From Bacillus sp. E(2018) (GTDB lineage: Bacteria > Bacillota > Bacilli > Bacillales > Fictibacillaceae), in NCBI RefSeq assembly GCF_005503015.1, contig NZ_SCOL01000004.1:62001-126000 (forward strand): 64,000 bases of DNA, written 5' to 3'. Below, in pieces: positions 29,413 through 37,874 of this stretch (its first letter is position 1; every line of letters starts with the position of its first letter). The translations under genes and the position numbers were made by a program. The notes below the pieces were generated by a model. That model was given only the letters and a program-made list of their open reading frames with translations. It ran no database searches and was not told the origin of the DNA.

Positions 29413-30354
29413 GTGTCTTTTGCTGCAGATACAAAAAAAGAATTAACGCAGCTCGAACTGAAAGATTGCTGTAAAAAAGCAGAGTTAGCTGCCTTGATTC
29501 GAATGAATGGTTCCATCTCTTTCAGCAACAGAAAATTGATTCTCGATATCCCGACTGAAAATGCTGCTATTGCAAGAAGAATCTATACGTTGATCAAACG
29601 TGTATATCCTTATCACGTAGAGCTATTAGTACGAAAAAAGATGCGCTTGAAAAAGAATAATGTCTACATTGTACGTGTTTCAGAAGAATCAAGAGCATTG
29701 TTGGAAGATTTGAAGATTATTGACGGAGCTTTTACGTTTACCCGCAACATTGCAGAGGAATTTAATAAGAAAAGCTGCTGCCGCCGTGCATACATGAGAG
29801 GGGCGTTCTTAGCAGGTGGGTCCGTTAACCACCCGGAGACAAGCTATCACTTAGAAATATTCTCGATGTATGAAGAGCATACGGTTGCATTAGCTGAACT
29901 GATGAACACCTTTGAACTTAAAGCAAAAGTGTTAGAACGAAAAAAAGGATACATCATCTACTTAAAAGATGGAGAAAAGATTTCAGAGTTTCTTACTCTG
30001 ATCGGTGCTCATCATGCTGTATTGTTCTTTGAGGACATCAGAATTTTAAAAGATATGCGTAACTCAGTAAACCGACTTGTAAACTGTGAGACAGCGAACC
30101 TTAACAAAACAGTAGGTGCTGCCATGAGACAGGTCGAGAACATCAAATTCATCGACGAACAGGTAGGACTTGAAACACTTCCCGATAAGCTGCGTGAGAT
30201 AGCGCAACTAAGAGTCACACATCAAGAAATTACCCTCAAAGAGCTAGGTGAGATGGTATCATCCGGCCCTGTAAGTAAATCAGGTGTTAACCACCGATTA
30301 CGCAAGATTGATGAGATCGCTACGAAAATTAGAAACGGTCAACCCATCCATTGA
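29413..30354 (+). CDS. whiA: WhiA, DNA-binding cell-division/sporulation regulator
   Basis: 313 residues from a GTG at 29413, which gives the start [19 protein letters not shown] seen in the family; upstream in-frame codons overlap the GAGGTGG ribosome site. The N-terminal two thirds are LAGLIDADG-like ([15 protein letters not shown]) without nuclease function; the C-terminal part from about residue 220 is an HTH ([22 protein letters not shown]). In B. subtilis WhiA affects chromosome segregation and division. Confidence 0.94.
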   Translation: MSFAADTKKELTQLELKDCCKKAELAALIRMNGSISFSNRKLILDIPTENAAIARRIYTLIKRVYPYHVELLVRKKMRLKKNNVYIVRVSEESRALLEDLKIIDGAFTFTRNIAEEFNKKSCCRRAYMRGAFLAGGSVNHPETSYHLEIFSMYEEHTVALAELMNTFELKAKVLERKKGYIIYLKDGEKISEFLTLIGAHHAVLFFEDIRILKDMRNSVNRLVNCETANLNKTVGAAMRQVENIKFIDEQVGLETLPDKLREIAQLRVTHQEITLKELGEMVSSGPVSKSGVNHRLRKIDEIATKIRNGQPIH

Positions 30355-30394
30355 TGTTTTATAGAGAGATAAGGTTTAGAGGAGGTAAGGTAGA

Positions 30395-30652
30395 ATGGTT
30401 GAAAAGAAAGTAACCGTGCAGTTGAAGAGCGGACTGCAAGCACGCCCAGCAGCATTGTTCGTCCAAGAAGCAAACCGTTACACATCTGATGTATTTGTCG
30501 AGAAGGAAGGCAAGAAAGTGAACGCGAAGAGCATCATGGGAATCATGAGTTTAGCTGTAGGATCTGGCAGTGAGCTTGTACTCGCTGTTGATGGTCCTGA
30601 TGAGAATGAAGCTGTTGAAGCCCTAACAGCTTTTGTCTCCAAAGCAGAATAA
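30395..30652 (+). CDS. crh: Crh, catabolite repression HPr-like protein
   Basis: 85 residues. It has the HPr fold with the regulatory Ser46 (NAKSIMGIMSL) but Gln15 (GLQARPAALF) in place of the catalytic histidine of HPr, so it cannot work in sugar transport and acts only as a HprK-phosphorylated cofactor of CcpA. AGGAGGT precedes the ATG. Last gene of the yvcI operon; a REP-like palindrome and terminator start at the stop codon. Confidence 0.97.
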   Translation: MVEKKVTVQLKSGLQARPAALFVQEANRYTSDVFVEKEGKKVNAKSIMGIMSLAVGSGSELVLAVDGPDENEAVEALTAFVSKAE

Positions 30653-30654
30653 TG

Positions 30655-30667
30655 GGGGTCTGACCCC
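30655..30667 (+). repeat. GGGGTCTGACCCC element 1 (behind crh)
   Basis: Perfect 13-bp palindrome three bases after the crh stop, followed by ACACAATTACAAA, the tail shared with the other copies. Confidence 0.75.
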
Positions 30668-30677
30668 ACACAATTAC

Positions 30678-30725
30678 AAACCGGTATTTTGTCCTTATGG
30701 AAAGGACAAAATACCGGTTTTTTCA
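30678..30725 (+). terminator. Terminator of the crh operon
   Basis: A perfect 17-bp stem (AAACCGGTATTTTGTCC with its complement) around a 9-base loop, ending in six T. The TTTTGTC part is also in the tail of the palindromic element, so the terminator appears built on it. Confidence 0.9.
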
Positions 30726-30793
30726 ATTTTACAGGGTTGGCCACCATCGTTCTCTTTATATAATGTATTAGAGGAAAAAGGGAGGCGATTCTT

Positions 30794-31093
30794 TTGCATC
30801 ACTCAAGTTTCATGCATGACTGGTCGTTTGCCGCAGGATTAACGATTGTAAATATCCTTTTGACACTATACTTGATTAAACCTCGAAGAAGTACAGCACG
30901 TTTGATCTTTTGGGTTCTGATGTTGATCTTTATTTTTCTATATCCTTTCGCATTGGCAGGATTTTCGCTGCTAGGTCCAGCAAGTTCTGGACTGTTTCTG
31001 GGCCTCGCCTTTATGATTACGATCATATTCAGCCTCATTCTATTTTTCAGCGTTTGCTGGGTATGGGTGATTCGGCATTCGTTTTATCGCTAA
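30794..31093 (+). CDS. Small membrane protein, unknown
   Basis: 99 residues, TTG start with GGGAGGCG 7 bases upstream. Three hydrophobic helices (about 10-28, 36-57, 64-92) and a histidine-containing N-terminus (HHSSFMHDW). No recognised family. It sits alone between the crh terminator and the trp leader. Confidence 0.6.
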   Translation: MHHSSFMHDWSFAAGLTIVNILLTLYLIKPRRSTARLIFWVLMLIFIFLYPFALAGFSLLGPASSGLFLGLAFMITIIFSLILFFSVCWVWVIRHSFYR

Positions 31094-31146
31094 AGAATAC
31101 TATAGAAACTCATCAAATCACACAATGATCTTTCCTTAATTGAGAG

Positions 31147-31175
31147 TTGACAACATAAGGGGAACCCTATATATT
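31147..31175 (+). promoter_or_regulatory. Sigma-A promoter of trpE
   Basis: TTGACA (31147-31152), 17 bases, TATATT (31170-31175). Predicted start near 31182. Confidence 0.8.
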
Positions 31176-31188
31176 AATCACTAATCAG

Positions 31189-31247
31189 GAGAATAGTAAG
31201 AGTTGAGATGAGTGGAGAAAAGAGAGCATAGTTTGAGCTGAGTTGAG
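31189..31247 (+). promoter_or_regulatory. TRAP binding region: eleven (G/U)AG triplets
   Basis: Triplets start at 31189, 31194, 31200, 31205, 31210, 31215, 31222, 31229, 31235, 31240 and 31245, nine GAG and two TAG, mostly separated by 2-3 bases (two gaps of 4). Eleven repeats match the 11 subunits of the tryptophan-activated TRAP ring known from B. subtilis. The first triplet lies only about 8 bases from the predicted transcript start, so the 5' stem-loop that precedes the B. subtilis site is absent. Confidence 0.88.
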
Positions 31248-31341
31248 AGTATTTTAATCCTCCGATTAAACCTCTTTCTTAGTTTATTTATGATGCAAAC
31301 ATCAGCCTCCGCTGTAAAAAGCGAGAGGTTTTTATTTTTTT
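31235..31341 (+). promoter_or_regulatory. trp attenuator: antiterminator and terminator
   Basis: Terminator: CCTCCGC (31306-31312) pairs with GCG-A-GAGG (31321-31328, one bulge), then TTTTTATTTTTTT. Antiterminator: GAGCTGA inside the TRAP region (31235-31241) can pair with TCAGCCTC (31302-31309, one bulge), consuming the terminator's left arm. A side hairpin TTTAATC-CTCC-GATTAAA (31253-31270) sits between. With TRAP-tryptophan bound, the left arm is free and transcription stops before trpE. Confidence 0.75.
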
Positions 31342-31359
31342 GAAAGAGGTGGTTTGAAC

Positions 31360-32892
31360 ATGTTTATGCCAAATATAGAGGAAGTCATTTCTCTATCAAA
31401 AGAAAACTTTAATGTGATTCCAATCGGTTTTACTTACCTATCTGACCATGAAACGTGCATCTCCCAGTTTGAGAGAGTTCGTCATGAAGAACATGCTTTT
31501 CTGCTTGAAAGTGTTGAAGGCGGAGAGCGCTGGGCGAGATATTCGTATATTGGCAGAAAGCCTTTCTTAGTGGTTTCGTCATCAGGAAAGACAGTAGATA
31601 TTAATTTTTTATATGATAAGAAAAGTATACAAAAGCAAGGTTCTCCGTTAGATATCGTGAAAGACTACGTATCACGATACAAATCTCCTAAACACTCTTC
31701 TTTACCTCCGTTCACGGGAGGTGCTGTTGGCTTTTTCGGCTATGATCTGATTCATACGTTTGAAAATGTCCCAAGACCAAAATCTGCATCTGAACAAGAA
31801 CATGAAATGGAATTTTTGTTTACAGATGAAGTCATCGTATTCGATCATCTTAAACAAAAAACAACGATTGTGTGCAATCTGCACGTTTCTCCTGATGATA
31901 ATGAAAAAATCTTACACGAAAAATATGAACAAGTGTGCAACAGAATTCGTAGAACCTATGAAGAGCTGCAGCAGCCTGTAAAAACGAAAGCTGTTCCTAA
32001 AGAGTTTCCGCTAACCGAAATGAAAAAAAATGAAGTCCGTTCTTCACATACTAAAGATGAGTTTTGTTACATGGTAAAGCAAGCGAAGGAATATATCAAA
32101 ACGGGAGATGTTTTTCAGGTCGTATTATCCCAGCGATTCGAACAAGAAACCGAAGCAGATCCGTTCGATGTATATAGACTTCTTCGTTCGATGAATCCTT
32201 CACCGTATATGTATTATTACAAATCGAAGGATGCCTATATTGTGGGAGCGTCTCCAGAGCTTCTTGTCAAAGTCGATGATGGATGTGTGGAGAACCGACC
32301 AATCGCGGGAACCCGTCCAAGAGGTAAGACGCTTCAAGAGGATATAGCTTTTGAAGAAGACTTGCTTGCTGATGAAAAAGAACGAGCTGAGCATGTCATG
32401 CTTGTTGATTTAGGAAGAAACGATGTAGGAAGAGTGAGCGAATACGGAACCGTAGAACTGGATTCTTATATGGAGATCGAGCGTTATTCACATGTTATGC
32501 ATTTGGTTTCACACGTGAAAGGCAAGTTACAAAAAGATAAAGACTTCTTCGATGCGCTCAGGTCTTGTATGCCGGCCGGTACCGTTTCAGGTGCGCCAAA
32601 GGTCAGAGCCATGCAGATCATTTCTGAACTCGAACAACAATCGCGAGGCGTGTATGGTGGTGCCATCGGGTACTTAGGATTTAACGGCCAGATGGATTCT
32701 TGCATCGCGATTCGGACGATCGTGTTTCAGGATGGAAAAGCCTACGTCCAAGCAGGTGCAGGCGTCGTAGCGGATTCGGTTCCTGAGCGAGAGTACGAAG
32801 AAACGGTCAACAAAGCAAAAGCGATGCTGAAAGCAATCGAGGGGGGGACAGACCCCAGACAAATACAAACCCCTGTTTTGTCTATTCGGTGA
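31360..32892 (+). CDS. trpE: Anthranilate synthase component I
   Basis: 510 residues from the ATG at 31360 (GAGGTGG 7 bases upstream). Converts chorismate and ammonia to anthranilate with TrpG/PabA. The feedback site LLES (48-51) with RYSYIG, the chorismate-binding C-half ENRPIAGTRPRGK, LVDLGRNDVGR, MPAGTVSGAPKVRAM and AGAGVVADSVPEREY are all present. The expected end is near MLKAIE; the final 16 residues (GGTDPRQIQTPVLSIR) are encoded by a palindromic repeat. No trpDCFBA follows: it is a solitary trp gene under its own TRAP leader. Confidence 0.95.
   Translation: MFMPNIEEVISLSKENFNVIPIGFTYLSDHETCISQFERVRHEEHAFLLESVEGGERWARYSYIGRKPFLVVSSSGKTVDINFLYDKKSIQKQGSPLDIVKDYVSRYKSPKHSSLPPFTGGAVGFFGYDLIHTFENVPRPKSASEQEHEMEFLFTDEVIVFDHLKQKTTIVCNLHVSPDDNEKILHEKYEQVCNRIRRTYEELQQPVKTKAVPKEFPLTEMKKNEVRSSHTKDEFCYMVKQAKEYIKTGDVFQVVLSQRFEQETEADPFDVYRLLRSMNPSPYMYYYKSKDAYIVGASPELLVKVDDGCVENRPIAGTRPRGKTLQEDIAFEEDLLADEKERAEHVMLVDLGRNDVGRVSEYGTVELDSYMEIERYSHVMHLVSHVKGKLQKDKDFFDALRSCMPAGTVSGAPKVRAMQIISELEQQSRGVYGGAIGYLGFNGQMDSCIAIRTIVFQDGKAYVQAGAGVVADSVPEREYEETVNKAKAMLKAIEGGTDPRQIQTPVLSIR
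32844..32892 (+). repeat. GGGGTCTGACCCC element 2, inside the trpE 3' end
   Basis: GGGGACAGACCCC (two changes from the consensus) followed by AGACAAATACAAA and TTTTGTCT, the same tail as elements 1, 3 and 4. It is in frame and supplies the last codons and the stop of trpE. Confidence 0.75.
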
Positions 32893-33033
32893 TAGACACT
32901 CGCGCCCTGTGTAATTAATCTACCGTGCCTTGAAGCCAAAATCTCCTGAGCAGATTGCTATTATCAGATGTGTAAAATGGATATACTGTCCTTTATATTC
33001 TCATAATTGACCAACTTAAAGGGGCGAGTATAG

Positions 33034-34011
33034 ATGAAAGCTTTAATGCTTGAAGATAAAAACATGTGGCGTGAAATGAAGGTACAAGAAACGGAAAAAC
33101 CTTCACCAGGACCCGGGGAAGTTTTAATTCGTATCAAGGCTGCGGGCCTTAATCCTGTAGACTATAAGACTGCTACAAACGGAAACCCAGCCTGGAATTA
33201 TCCTCACATTCTTGGTGTTGATGCAGCCGGGATTGTTGAAGAAGCAGGAGAAGGTGCTTCTGAATTTAAGCAGGGAGACCGTGTATTCTTTCATGGGAAT
33301 TTTATGAAAAATGGCGGTTTTGCTGAGTATGCTGTGACAACGGCTCATTCTTTGGCTAGAATTCCAGATGAGCTATCATTTGAAGAGGCAGCGGCTCTTC
33401 CTTGTGCAGGAATGACAGCATACCAAGCGTTGATTCGTAAGATGAATCTTCAACAAGGGGAGACGATCTTGATTCACGGTGGAGCTGGTGGTGTCGGCGG
33501 ATTTGCTATCCAGTTAGCGAAACTGATCGGAGCTACCATCCTCACAACATGTTCTCCTGAAAATGAGGAGTACGTAAAAAGCCTTGGGGCAGATCATGTG
33601 ATTTTTTATAAAACTGAAGACGTTCATGCACGTATTATGGAACCTACAGACGAAGTTGGAGTCGATGCTGTTCTTGATACGGTTAGCCGTGAGAACGCTA
33701 CGGAATCCTTAAAGAGCATCGCGTTCAATGGAAGGATTGCTTTTATTGCAGGAAACCCGGACTATTCGGCTGTAACACCATTCAGTCAGGCTCTCTCTTT
33801 TCATGAGATCGCGCTAGGTGCTGCTCATTTCTCGAATTCAATAAAAGCTCTAAAAGATTTAGCAACAATGAATGAAGAATTAGCTCAGCTTGTCGTTGAA
33901 GGAAAGATTTCAGCTATGATTTCTGAAAAGATCTCACTTGAGGAAGTACCAGCTGGACTCATCAAACTCTCTGAAAGACATGTTAAAGGAAAAATTGTTG
34001 CAGTTTTATAA
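33034..34011 (+). CDS. Zinc-free medium-chain oxidoreductase (quinone reductase type)
   Basis: 325 residues. NADPH-binding motif HGGAGGVGGFAIQLAK (about 148-163), preceded by LPCAGMTAYQALI; the start resembles GroES-like domains (GPGEVLIRIKAAGLNPVDYK). The catalytic-zinc cysteine and histidine of alcohol dehydrogenases are replaced (GLNPVDYK in place of GICxTD), so it belongs to the quinone/enoyl reductase branch. Physiological substrate unknown. Single-gene unit. Confidence 0.88.
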   Translation: MKALMLEDKNMWREMKVQETEKPSPGPGEVLIRIKAAGLNPVDYKTATNGNPAWNYPHILGVDAAGIVEEAGEGASEFKQGDRVFFHGNFMKNGGFAEYAVTTAHSLARIPDELSFEEAAALPCAGMTAYQALIRKMNLQQGETILIHGGAGGVGGFAIQLAKLIGATILTTCSPENEEYVKSLGADHVIFYKTEDVHARIMEPTDEVGVDAVLDTVSRENATESLKSIAFNGRIAFIAGNPDYSAVTPFSQALSFHEIALGAAHFSNSIKALKDLATMNEELAQLVVEGKISAMISEKISLEEVPAGLIKLSERHVKGKIVAVL

Positions 34012-34016
34012 ATCAC

Positions 34017-34056
34017 AAAAAAACTGGACTTGCAGATTCTGCAGTCCAGTTTTTAT
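34017..34056. terminator. Bidirectional terminator between the oxidoreductase gene and clpP
   Basis: AAAAACTGGAC-T-TGCAG pairs with CTGCA-GTCCAGTTTTT over a 3-base loop; A-run and T-run serve both convergent genes. Confidence 0.9.
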
Positions 34057-34065
34057 ATGGCCTTA

Positions 34066-34668
34066 TTATTTTTTAATATCTGTGCTATCTACAGATGTGA
34101 TCAGTTTATCAACCAATCCGTACTTAACCGCATCTTCTGCAAGTAAGAAGTTATCACGGTCTGTGTCGCGCTCGATTACTTCAAGCGGTTGACCTGTTTT
34201 TTCAGAAAGAATCTTGTTCAGCTGTTCGCGCATCTGGATGATACGACGAGCGTGAATCTCGATATCACTTGCTTGACCACGTGTTCCTCCAAGAGGTTGG
34301 TGAATCATAACTTCTGAGTTTGGAAGCACGTAACGCTTTCCTTTTTCCCCTGCAGCAAGTAAGAAGGCACCCATAGATGCAGCCATACCGATACAGATCG
34401 TGGAAACGTGTGGCTTGATGAAGTTCATCGTGTCATAGATCGCCATACCAGCTGTGATCGAACCACCTGGGCTGTTTATGTATAACGAGATGTCTTTATC
34501 AGGATCTTCAGCAGCTAAAAATAGAAGTTGTGCTACGATTGAGTTTGAAACATTATCGTCGATCGCACTACCAAGCATGATAATACGGTCTTTTAATAGA
34601 CGGGAGTAAATATCGTAAGCGCGCTCCCCGCGGTTCGTTTGTTCAATTACTGTTGGAATTAAGTTCAT
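34066..34668 (-). CDS. clpP: ATP-dependent Clp protease proteolytic subunit
   Basis: 200 residues. Catalytic Ser98 in GMAASMGAF and His123 in VMIHQPLGG are at the family positions; Asp at about 172 (ERDTDRDNF). Forms the tetradecameric chamber used by ClpC, ClpX and ClpE for protein quality control and regulated proteolysis. A CtsR operator overlaps its promoter. Convergent with the oxidoreductase gene. Confidence 0.98.
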   Translation of the reverse strand: MNLIPTVIEQTNRGERAYDIYSRLLKDRIIMLGSAIDDNVSNSIVAQLLFLAAEDPDKDISLYINSPGGSITAGMAIYDTMNFIKPHVSTICIGMAASMGAFLLAAGEKGKRYVLPNSEVMIHQPLGGTRGQASDIEIHARRIIQMREQLNKILSEKTGQPLEVIERDTDRDNFLLAEDAVKYGLVDKLITSVDSTDIKK

Positions 34669-34709
34669 GGAAATCCTCCTTCTCCTTTTTCAAGTTAAAC
34701 TGTACTGTC

Positions 34710-34739
34710 ATCATACAAAAAAGGTCAAACAAGGTCAAA
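34710..34739 (-). promoter_or_regulatory. clpP promoter with CtsR operator
   Basis: Direct repeat GGTCAAA-CAA-GGTCAAA (34723-34739) is the CtsR heptad pattern. On the minus strand TTGACC (34738-34733), 17 bases, TATGAT (34715-34710) makes a sigma-A promoter whose -35 is inside the operator, as expected for repression by CtsR. Confidence 0.85.
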
Positions 34740-34887
34740 CAATATGCTGTATGTAACTCATTTCGCCAGCAATGCTCAATATCCTTCTTACACCTTATGT
34801 ATGGGCTATCATCATAATGCCCGCTAGAAGCAGGATTTTAAACCTATTGATTAGAAAACAATACCCTTAAAACAAGAATTATAAGCG

Positions 34888-35103
34888 CTAGTTTTCATTT
34901 TTAATCTCGATATAAGCGGTTTCTAAGTTTCGTATGCGGCGAACGATCTCACTGTTTTTGTTAAGATTATCGTTTATAAGCGTACCTACGATCGAACGGT
35001 AGTAGGCATTCATCGCATGTGTTTTCGTAAAAACATCTTTGTTGCGTTCTATGTATTGCTGAAAGTTCTCTTTAAAATAAGGTACTGAAAATGCTTCGCT
35101 CAC
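34888..35103 (-). CDS. Small protein of unknown function
   Basis: 71 residues from a GTG at 35103: AAGGAGG lies 8 bases upstream, and an in-frame ATG 18 bases earlier overlaps it. Soluble, helical composition (FKENFQQYIERNKDVFTKTH, then NKNSEIVRRIRNLETAYIEI). No family recognised. Upstream of clpP on the same strand but about 220 bases away with a separate promoter between. Confidence 0.6.
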   Translation of the reverse strand: MSEAFSVPYFKENFQQYIERNKDVFTKTHAMNAYYRSIVGTLINDNLNKNSEIVRRIRNLETAYIEIKNEN

Positions 35104-35215
35104 TAGGTGTTCCTCCTTCATTCGTAAAAACCATTCATGAAAGGTTCATGTTCTTTATCTATCATAGCCTATCAAATGTCTATACAAAAGTATTATAAAA
35201 TTTCTATCCCTTGTT

Positions 35216-35244
35216 TTGACAATTGGATTTTAGCATGTTATAGT
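35216..35244 (+). promoter_or_regulatory. Strong sigma-A promoter of the cold-shock gene
   Basis: TTGACA (35216-35221), 17 bases, TATAGT (35239-35244), with TG one base ahead of the -10. Predicted start near 35251, giving a leader of about 187 bases. Confidence 0.85.
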
Positions 35245-35298
35245 TAATTCAACCATTTACGTTGTGAATATCTTTTGGATTTAAAGCGGTCGTACTTT

Positions 35299-35343
35299 TT
35301 GAATAAGAAGTGGAACACTTAAATCCACTTCAGAATTATTCAA
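35299..35343 (+). promoter_or_regulatory. Long hairpin in the cold-shock gene leader
   Basis: TTGAATAA-GAAGTGGA pairs with TCCACTTC-AGAA-TTATTCAA: 16 pairs, one 4-base bulge and a 9-base loop. A long leader with a strong structure is typical of cspA-type thermoregulation. A weak cre-like sequence TTAAAACGCTTACA lies at 35399-35412. Confidence 0.65.
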
Positions 35344-35437
35344 TTGAGTGCGCATTTTTTTATGCCTTTTTATTTACATAGTAAGTCGGTTAAAAGAGTT
35401 AAAACGCTTACATAGCGTTTGTAAGGAGGAAACACCC

Positions 35438-35638
35438 ATGCAAAATGGTAAAGTAAAATGGTTCAACGCTGAGAAAGGTTTCGGCTTCATCGAAGTTGAA
35501 GGCGGAAACGACGTATTCGTTCACTTTTCTGCGATTCAATCAGAAGGCTTCAAGTCTCTTGAAGAAGGACAAGAAGTATCTTTCGAAATCGTTGATGGCG
35601 AGCGTGGACCACAAGCTGCTAACGTAACAAAACTTTAA
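35438..35638 (+). CDS. Cold-shock protein (CspB/CspD type)
   Basis: 66 residues. Both RNA-binding motifs are intact: [10 protein letters not shown] (RNP1) and VFVHFSAI (RNP2); the start [17 protein letters not shown] and the end [10 protein letters not shown] are standard. It is a single-stranded nucleic-acid chaperone. The ATG at 35438 follows AAGGAGGA; the longer frame upstream is part of the leader. Single gene with terminator. Confidence 0.97.
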   Translation: MQNGKVKWFNAEKGFGFIEVEGGNDVFVHFSAIQSEGFKSLEEGQEVSFEIVDGERGPQAANVTKL

Positions 35639-35649
35639 TAGTAAAGTTT

Positions 35650-35690
35650 AAAATGCCAGACTGCCTCCGGGCGGTGCTGGCATTTTTTTG
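35650..35690 (+). terminator. Terminator of the cold-shock gene
   Basis: AAATGCCAG-ACTGCC pairs with GGCGGT-CTGGCATTT, then seven T. Confidence 0.9.
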
Positions 35691-35744
35691 TAGGCTAAAA
35701 AGCCACGGTTCCCAAGGAACGGTTGAATAGCTAGATGTCTTCCT

Positions 35745-35791
35745 CACAAATACAAATTTAAGGAGTTTGTATTTGTGTGGGGTCAGACCCC
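35745..35791 (-). repeat. GGGGTCTGACCCC element 3 (reverse orientation), before sigL
   Basis: GGGGTCAGACCCC at 35779-35791 preceded by GTATTTGTGT; on the minus strand this reads as the palindrome followed by ACACAAATACAAA, as in the other copies. Its tail forms a hairpin CACAAATACAAA / TTTGTATTTGTG (35745-35777). Confidence 0.75.
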
Positions 35792-35854
35792 AAATTTTGT
35801 AGGATGTATAGCGCTTACATCTGTAGTATGATGAAGAAATAGGGGGGATCTAGA

Positions 35855-37180
35855 ATGGAAATGGGTTTGTTTCAACAACAGAGCATGAATCTTGTCATGA
35901 CAACTGAATTGCGTCAGGCCATCGCCATTTTACAAGTTCCCAGTTATGAACTGACGTCATATCTTCAAGAGCAGGCTTTAGAAAACCCGCTCATTGAAGT
36001 TGCAGAACCAAAGGGCATGTTCACAACATTAAAGAAGAACGTACGAAAAAATGGGATCAATGGCCGATCGGCGGATCATCAGCCACTCGAGCATCTAATC
36101 ATAGAAAAAGAAACTCTTTTTGATTATCTATATAAGCAATCGATCCTTCTACCAATTCAAGAGCAGGATCGTAAACTTTTTCAATACTTGCTTTTAAGTA
36201 TAGACGAAAATGGGTACCTTACCGTCTCTTCTGAGGAAACGGCCAACCGATTTCATACAACATTTGAAAAATGCGAGGAACTGATAGCTCTTCTTCAAAC
36301 GTTAGAACCTGTTGGAATCGGCGCGCGGGATCTAAGAGAATGTCTGTTGCTTCAGCTTCAAGATCAGCATCTTGACCACACTTTAAGCTACATAATCGTA
36401 GATCAGTATCTCGACCAGCTTGCAGAGCGTAAGATGAAATGGCTCGCGGCTCATTTGAATGTAACACCTCAAGAAGTAGAGGAAGCAGCTGATCTATTGC
36501 AGACCCTTGATCCTCGACCAGGCGCAGCGTACGCTCCTGCCAGCGATCAGGCGTATTTATATCCAGATGTCTCTGTAACCGAAGAGAACGGAAAATTTCA
36601 TATTGCGGTTAACGAGCAGTACTCACCAATATTAAAACTAAACGATAGTTATGAGACCCTAATTAACGGAAGAAACGCAACTTCGAAGTTTTTAGATGAT
36701 TCGTTCCAAAAGTTCAATTGGTTAAAAAAGGCGCTGGATCAAAGAAAAGAAACGTTGCTTAACATAACGAAAGAGATCGTGAGAGTACAAGAGAAGTATT
36801 TTTTAACATTCAATCGATCGGATTTGATACCACTCACCTTAAAAGAAGTAGCAGATGAAATTGGTGTTCACGAATCTACGGTAAGTCGTGCCGTGAAAAA
36901 TAAAGTGCTTCAAACATCAAAAGGGGCTGTTGAACTAAAATCTTTTTTCACAGCTAAAATCTTTACGCAGGATGGAGGGAGCGTTTCGGCAACTTCCGCC
37001 AAATCGGAGATTAAAAAACTGATAGAGAACGAAGATAAAACCAAACCTTTATCAGACCAGATACTCGCTTCTCTTTTAGAAAAAAACAGCGGTCTTTCGA
37101 TTTCCAGAAGAACGGTTGCCAAATACCGAGAAGAATTAAACATCCCATCTTCTTCAAAACGGAAACGGTATACCTCTTAA
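35855..37180 (+). CDS. sigL: RNA polymerase sigma-54 factor
   Basis: 441 residues. The glutamine-rich N-terminus (GLFQQQSMNLVMTTELRQAI) binds activators; the core-binding region follows; the HTH GVHESTVSRAVKNKV lies near 340; and the RpoN box reads SRRTVAKYREELNIPSS at the end. Sigma-54 needs AAA+ activators (such as LevR, RocR, BkdR). AGGGGGGAT precedes the ATG. In B. subtilis sigL is repressed by CcpA; here a partial cre-like AGCGCTTACA is seen at 35810. Confidence 0.96.
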   Translation: MEMGLFQQQSMNLVMTTELRQAIAILQVPSYELTSYLQEQALENPLIEVAEPKGMFTTLKKNVRKNGINGRSADHQPLEHLIIEKETLFDYLYKQSILLPIQEQDRKLFQYLLLSIDENGYLTVSSEETANRFHTTFEKCEELIALLQTLEPVGIGARDLRECLLLQLQDQHLDHTLSYIIVDQYLDQLAERKMKWLAAHLNVTPQEVEEAADLLQTLDPRPGAAYAPASDQAYLYPDVSVTEENGKFHIAVNEQYSPILKLNDSYETLINGRNATSKFLDDSFQKFNWLKKALDQRKETLLNITKEIVRVQEKYFLTFNRSDLIPLTLKEVADEIGVHESTVSRAVKNKVLQTSKGAVELKSFFTAKIFTQDGGSVSATSAKSEIKKLIENEDKTKPLSDQILASLLEKNSGLSISRRTVAKYREELNIPSSSKRKRYTS

Positions 37181-37239
37181 AATAAGGTCTTTTCCTTACG
37201 GAGAAGTCCTTTTTGTTTGCCGCTATGGTCAAGATTATC

Positions 37240-37396
37240 TGAAAGATTGTTGCTTTTGAAGATGTATAGTCGCAGGAGCAATGAAACAACCTTGAGGCGG
37301 TCGGTGGAGACTTCTAATGGTGCAAAGCTGCAGGATGCTCATTGTTCGCCTCGTTGAAAGCGAGCGATTTGCAGCGGAGATCAGCAACTTTTCATG
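37240..37396. repeat. GC-rich dispersed repeat, copy F (degenerate)
   Basis: Keeps GATTGTTGCTTTTGAA at the left and GAAAGCGAGCGATTTG, GCGGAGATCAGCAAC at the right, the ends of the element, but the central part is rearranged (GGCGGTCGGTGGAGAC and GCTGCAGG). It lies between sigL and the glutaredoxin-like gene. Confidence 0.5.
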
Positions 37397-37450
37397 TACA
37401 ATAATGGATACATACAAAACAGCTTAACAAATAGAGAAGGAGTACTAAAA

Positions 37451-37696
37451 ATGGGTGAAAAAAAAGTCATACTTTATACGAAAATACATTGTCCACTTTG
37501 TGATGAGGCACATAAACTATTACAGAAGCTGCAGCAGGAGATTCCTTTTTCCATAGAGTCGATCGACATCTACCAAGATGATCTCCTTCTTGAAAAATAC
37601 GGTTTGATGATTCCGGTTATTGAAGTCGAAGGGAAAGAAGTCGACTATGGAAATATATCCGAAAGTAAAGTAAAGAAAGCGCTTACTAATTTTTAA
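37451..37696 (+). CDS. Glutaredoxin-like (DUF836) protein
   Basis: 81 residues from the ATG at 37451 (AGAAGGAG upstream). Starts KKVILYTKIHCPLCDEAHKLL with a CPLC redox pair, and has MIPVIEVEGKEV, matching the cis-proline strand of glutaredoxins. Likely a thiol exchange protein. It precedes cggR by 280 bases with separate signals. Confidence 0.8.
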   Translation: MGEKKVILYTKIHCPLCDEAHKLLQKLQQEIPFSIESIDIYQDDLLLEKYGLMIPVIEVEGKEVDYGNISESKVKKALTNF

Positions 37697-37840
37697 TAAG
37701 TAAAAGTTGTTGAAATGTAGGGAGACTATTTGATAATATAAACTTGCCAGAGAGAAATTCGACACTTTTATGACAAAAAGTGAAGGCTGGCACGTTTTAA
37801 AAGATCACTTTCAGGGTAATCTACAATAGGTAATATTGGG

Positions 37841-37858
37841 ACTTGGGTTAAACCAAGT
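37841..37858. promoter_or_regulatory. Inverted repeat ahead of the CggR operator
   Basis: ACTTGG-GTTAAA-CCAAGT lies 17 bases before the operator. It could be a leader hairpin or a second regulator site; no family is assigned. Confidence 0.35.
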
Positions 37859-37874
37859 TATTTTCTTAAGCTAA

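Noticed and set aside
31182..31341. T-box leader for trpE
   Set aside because: No T-box AGGGTGGNACCGCG-like motif or specifier stem; the eleven GAG/TAG triplets explain the leader as a TRAP site.
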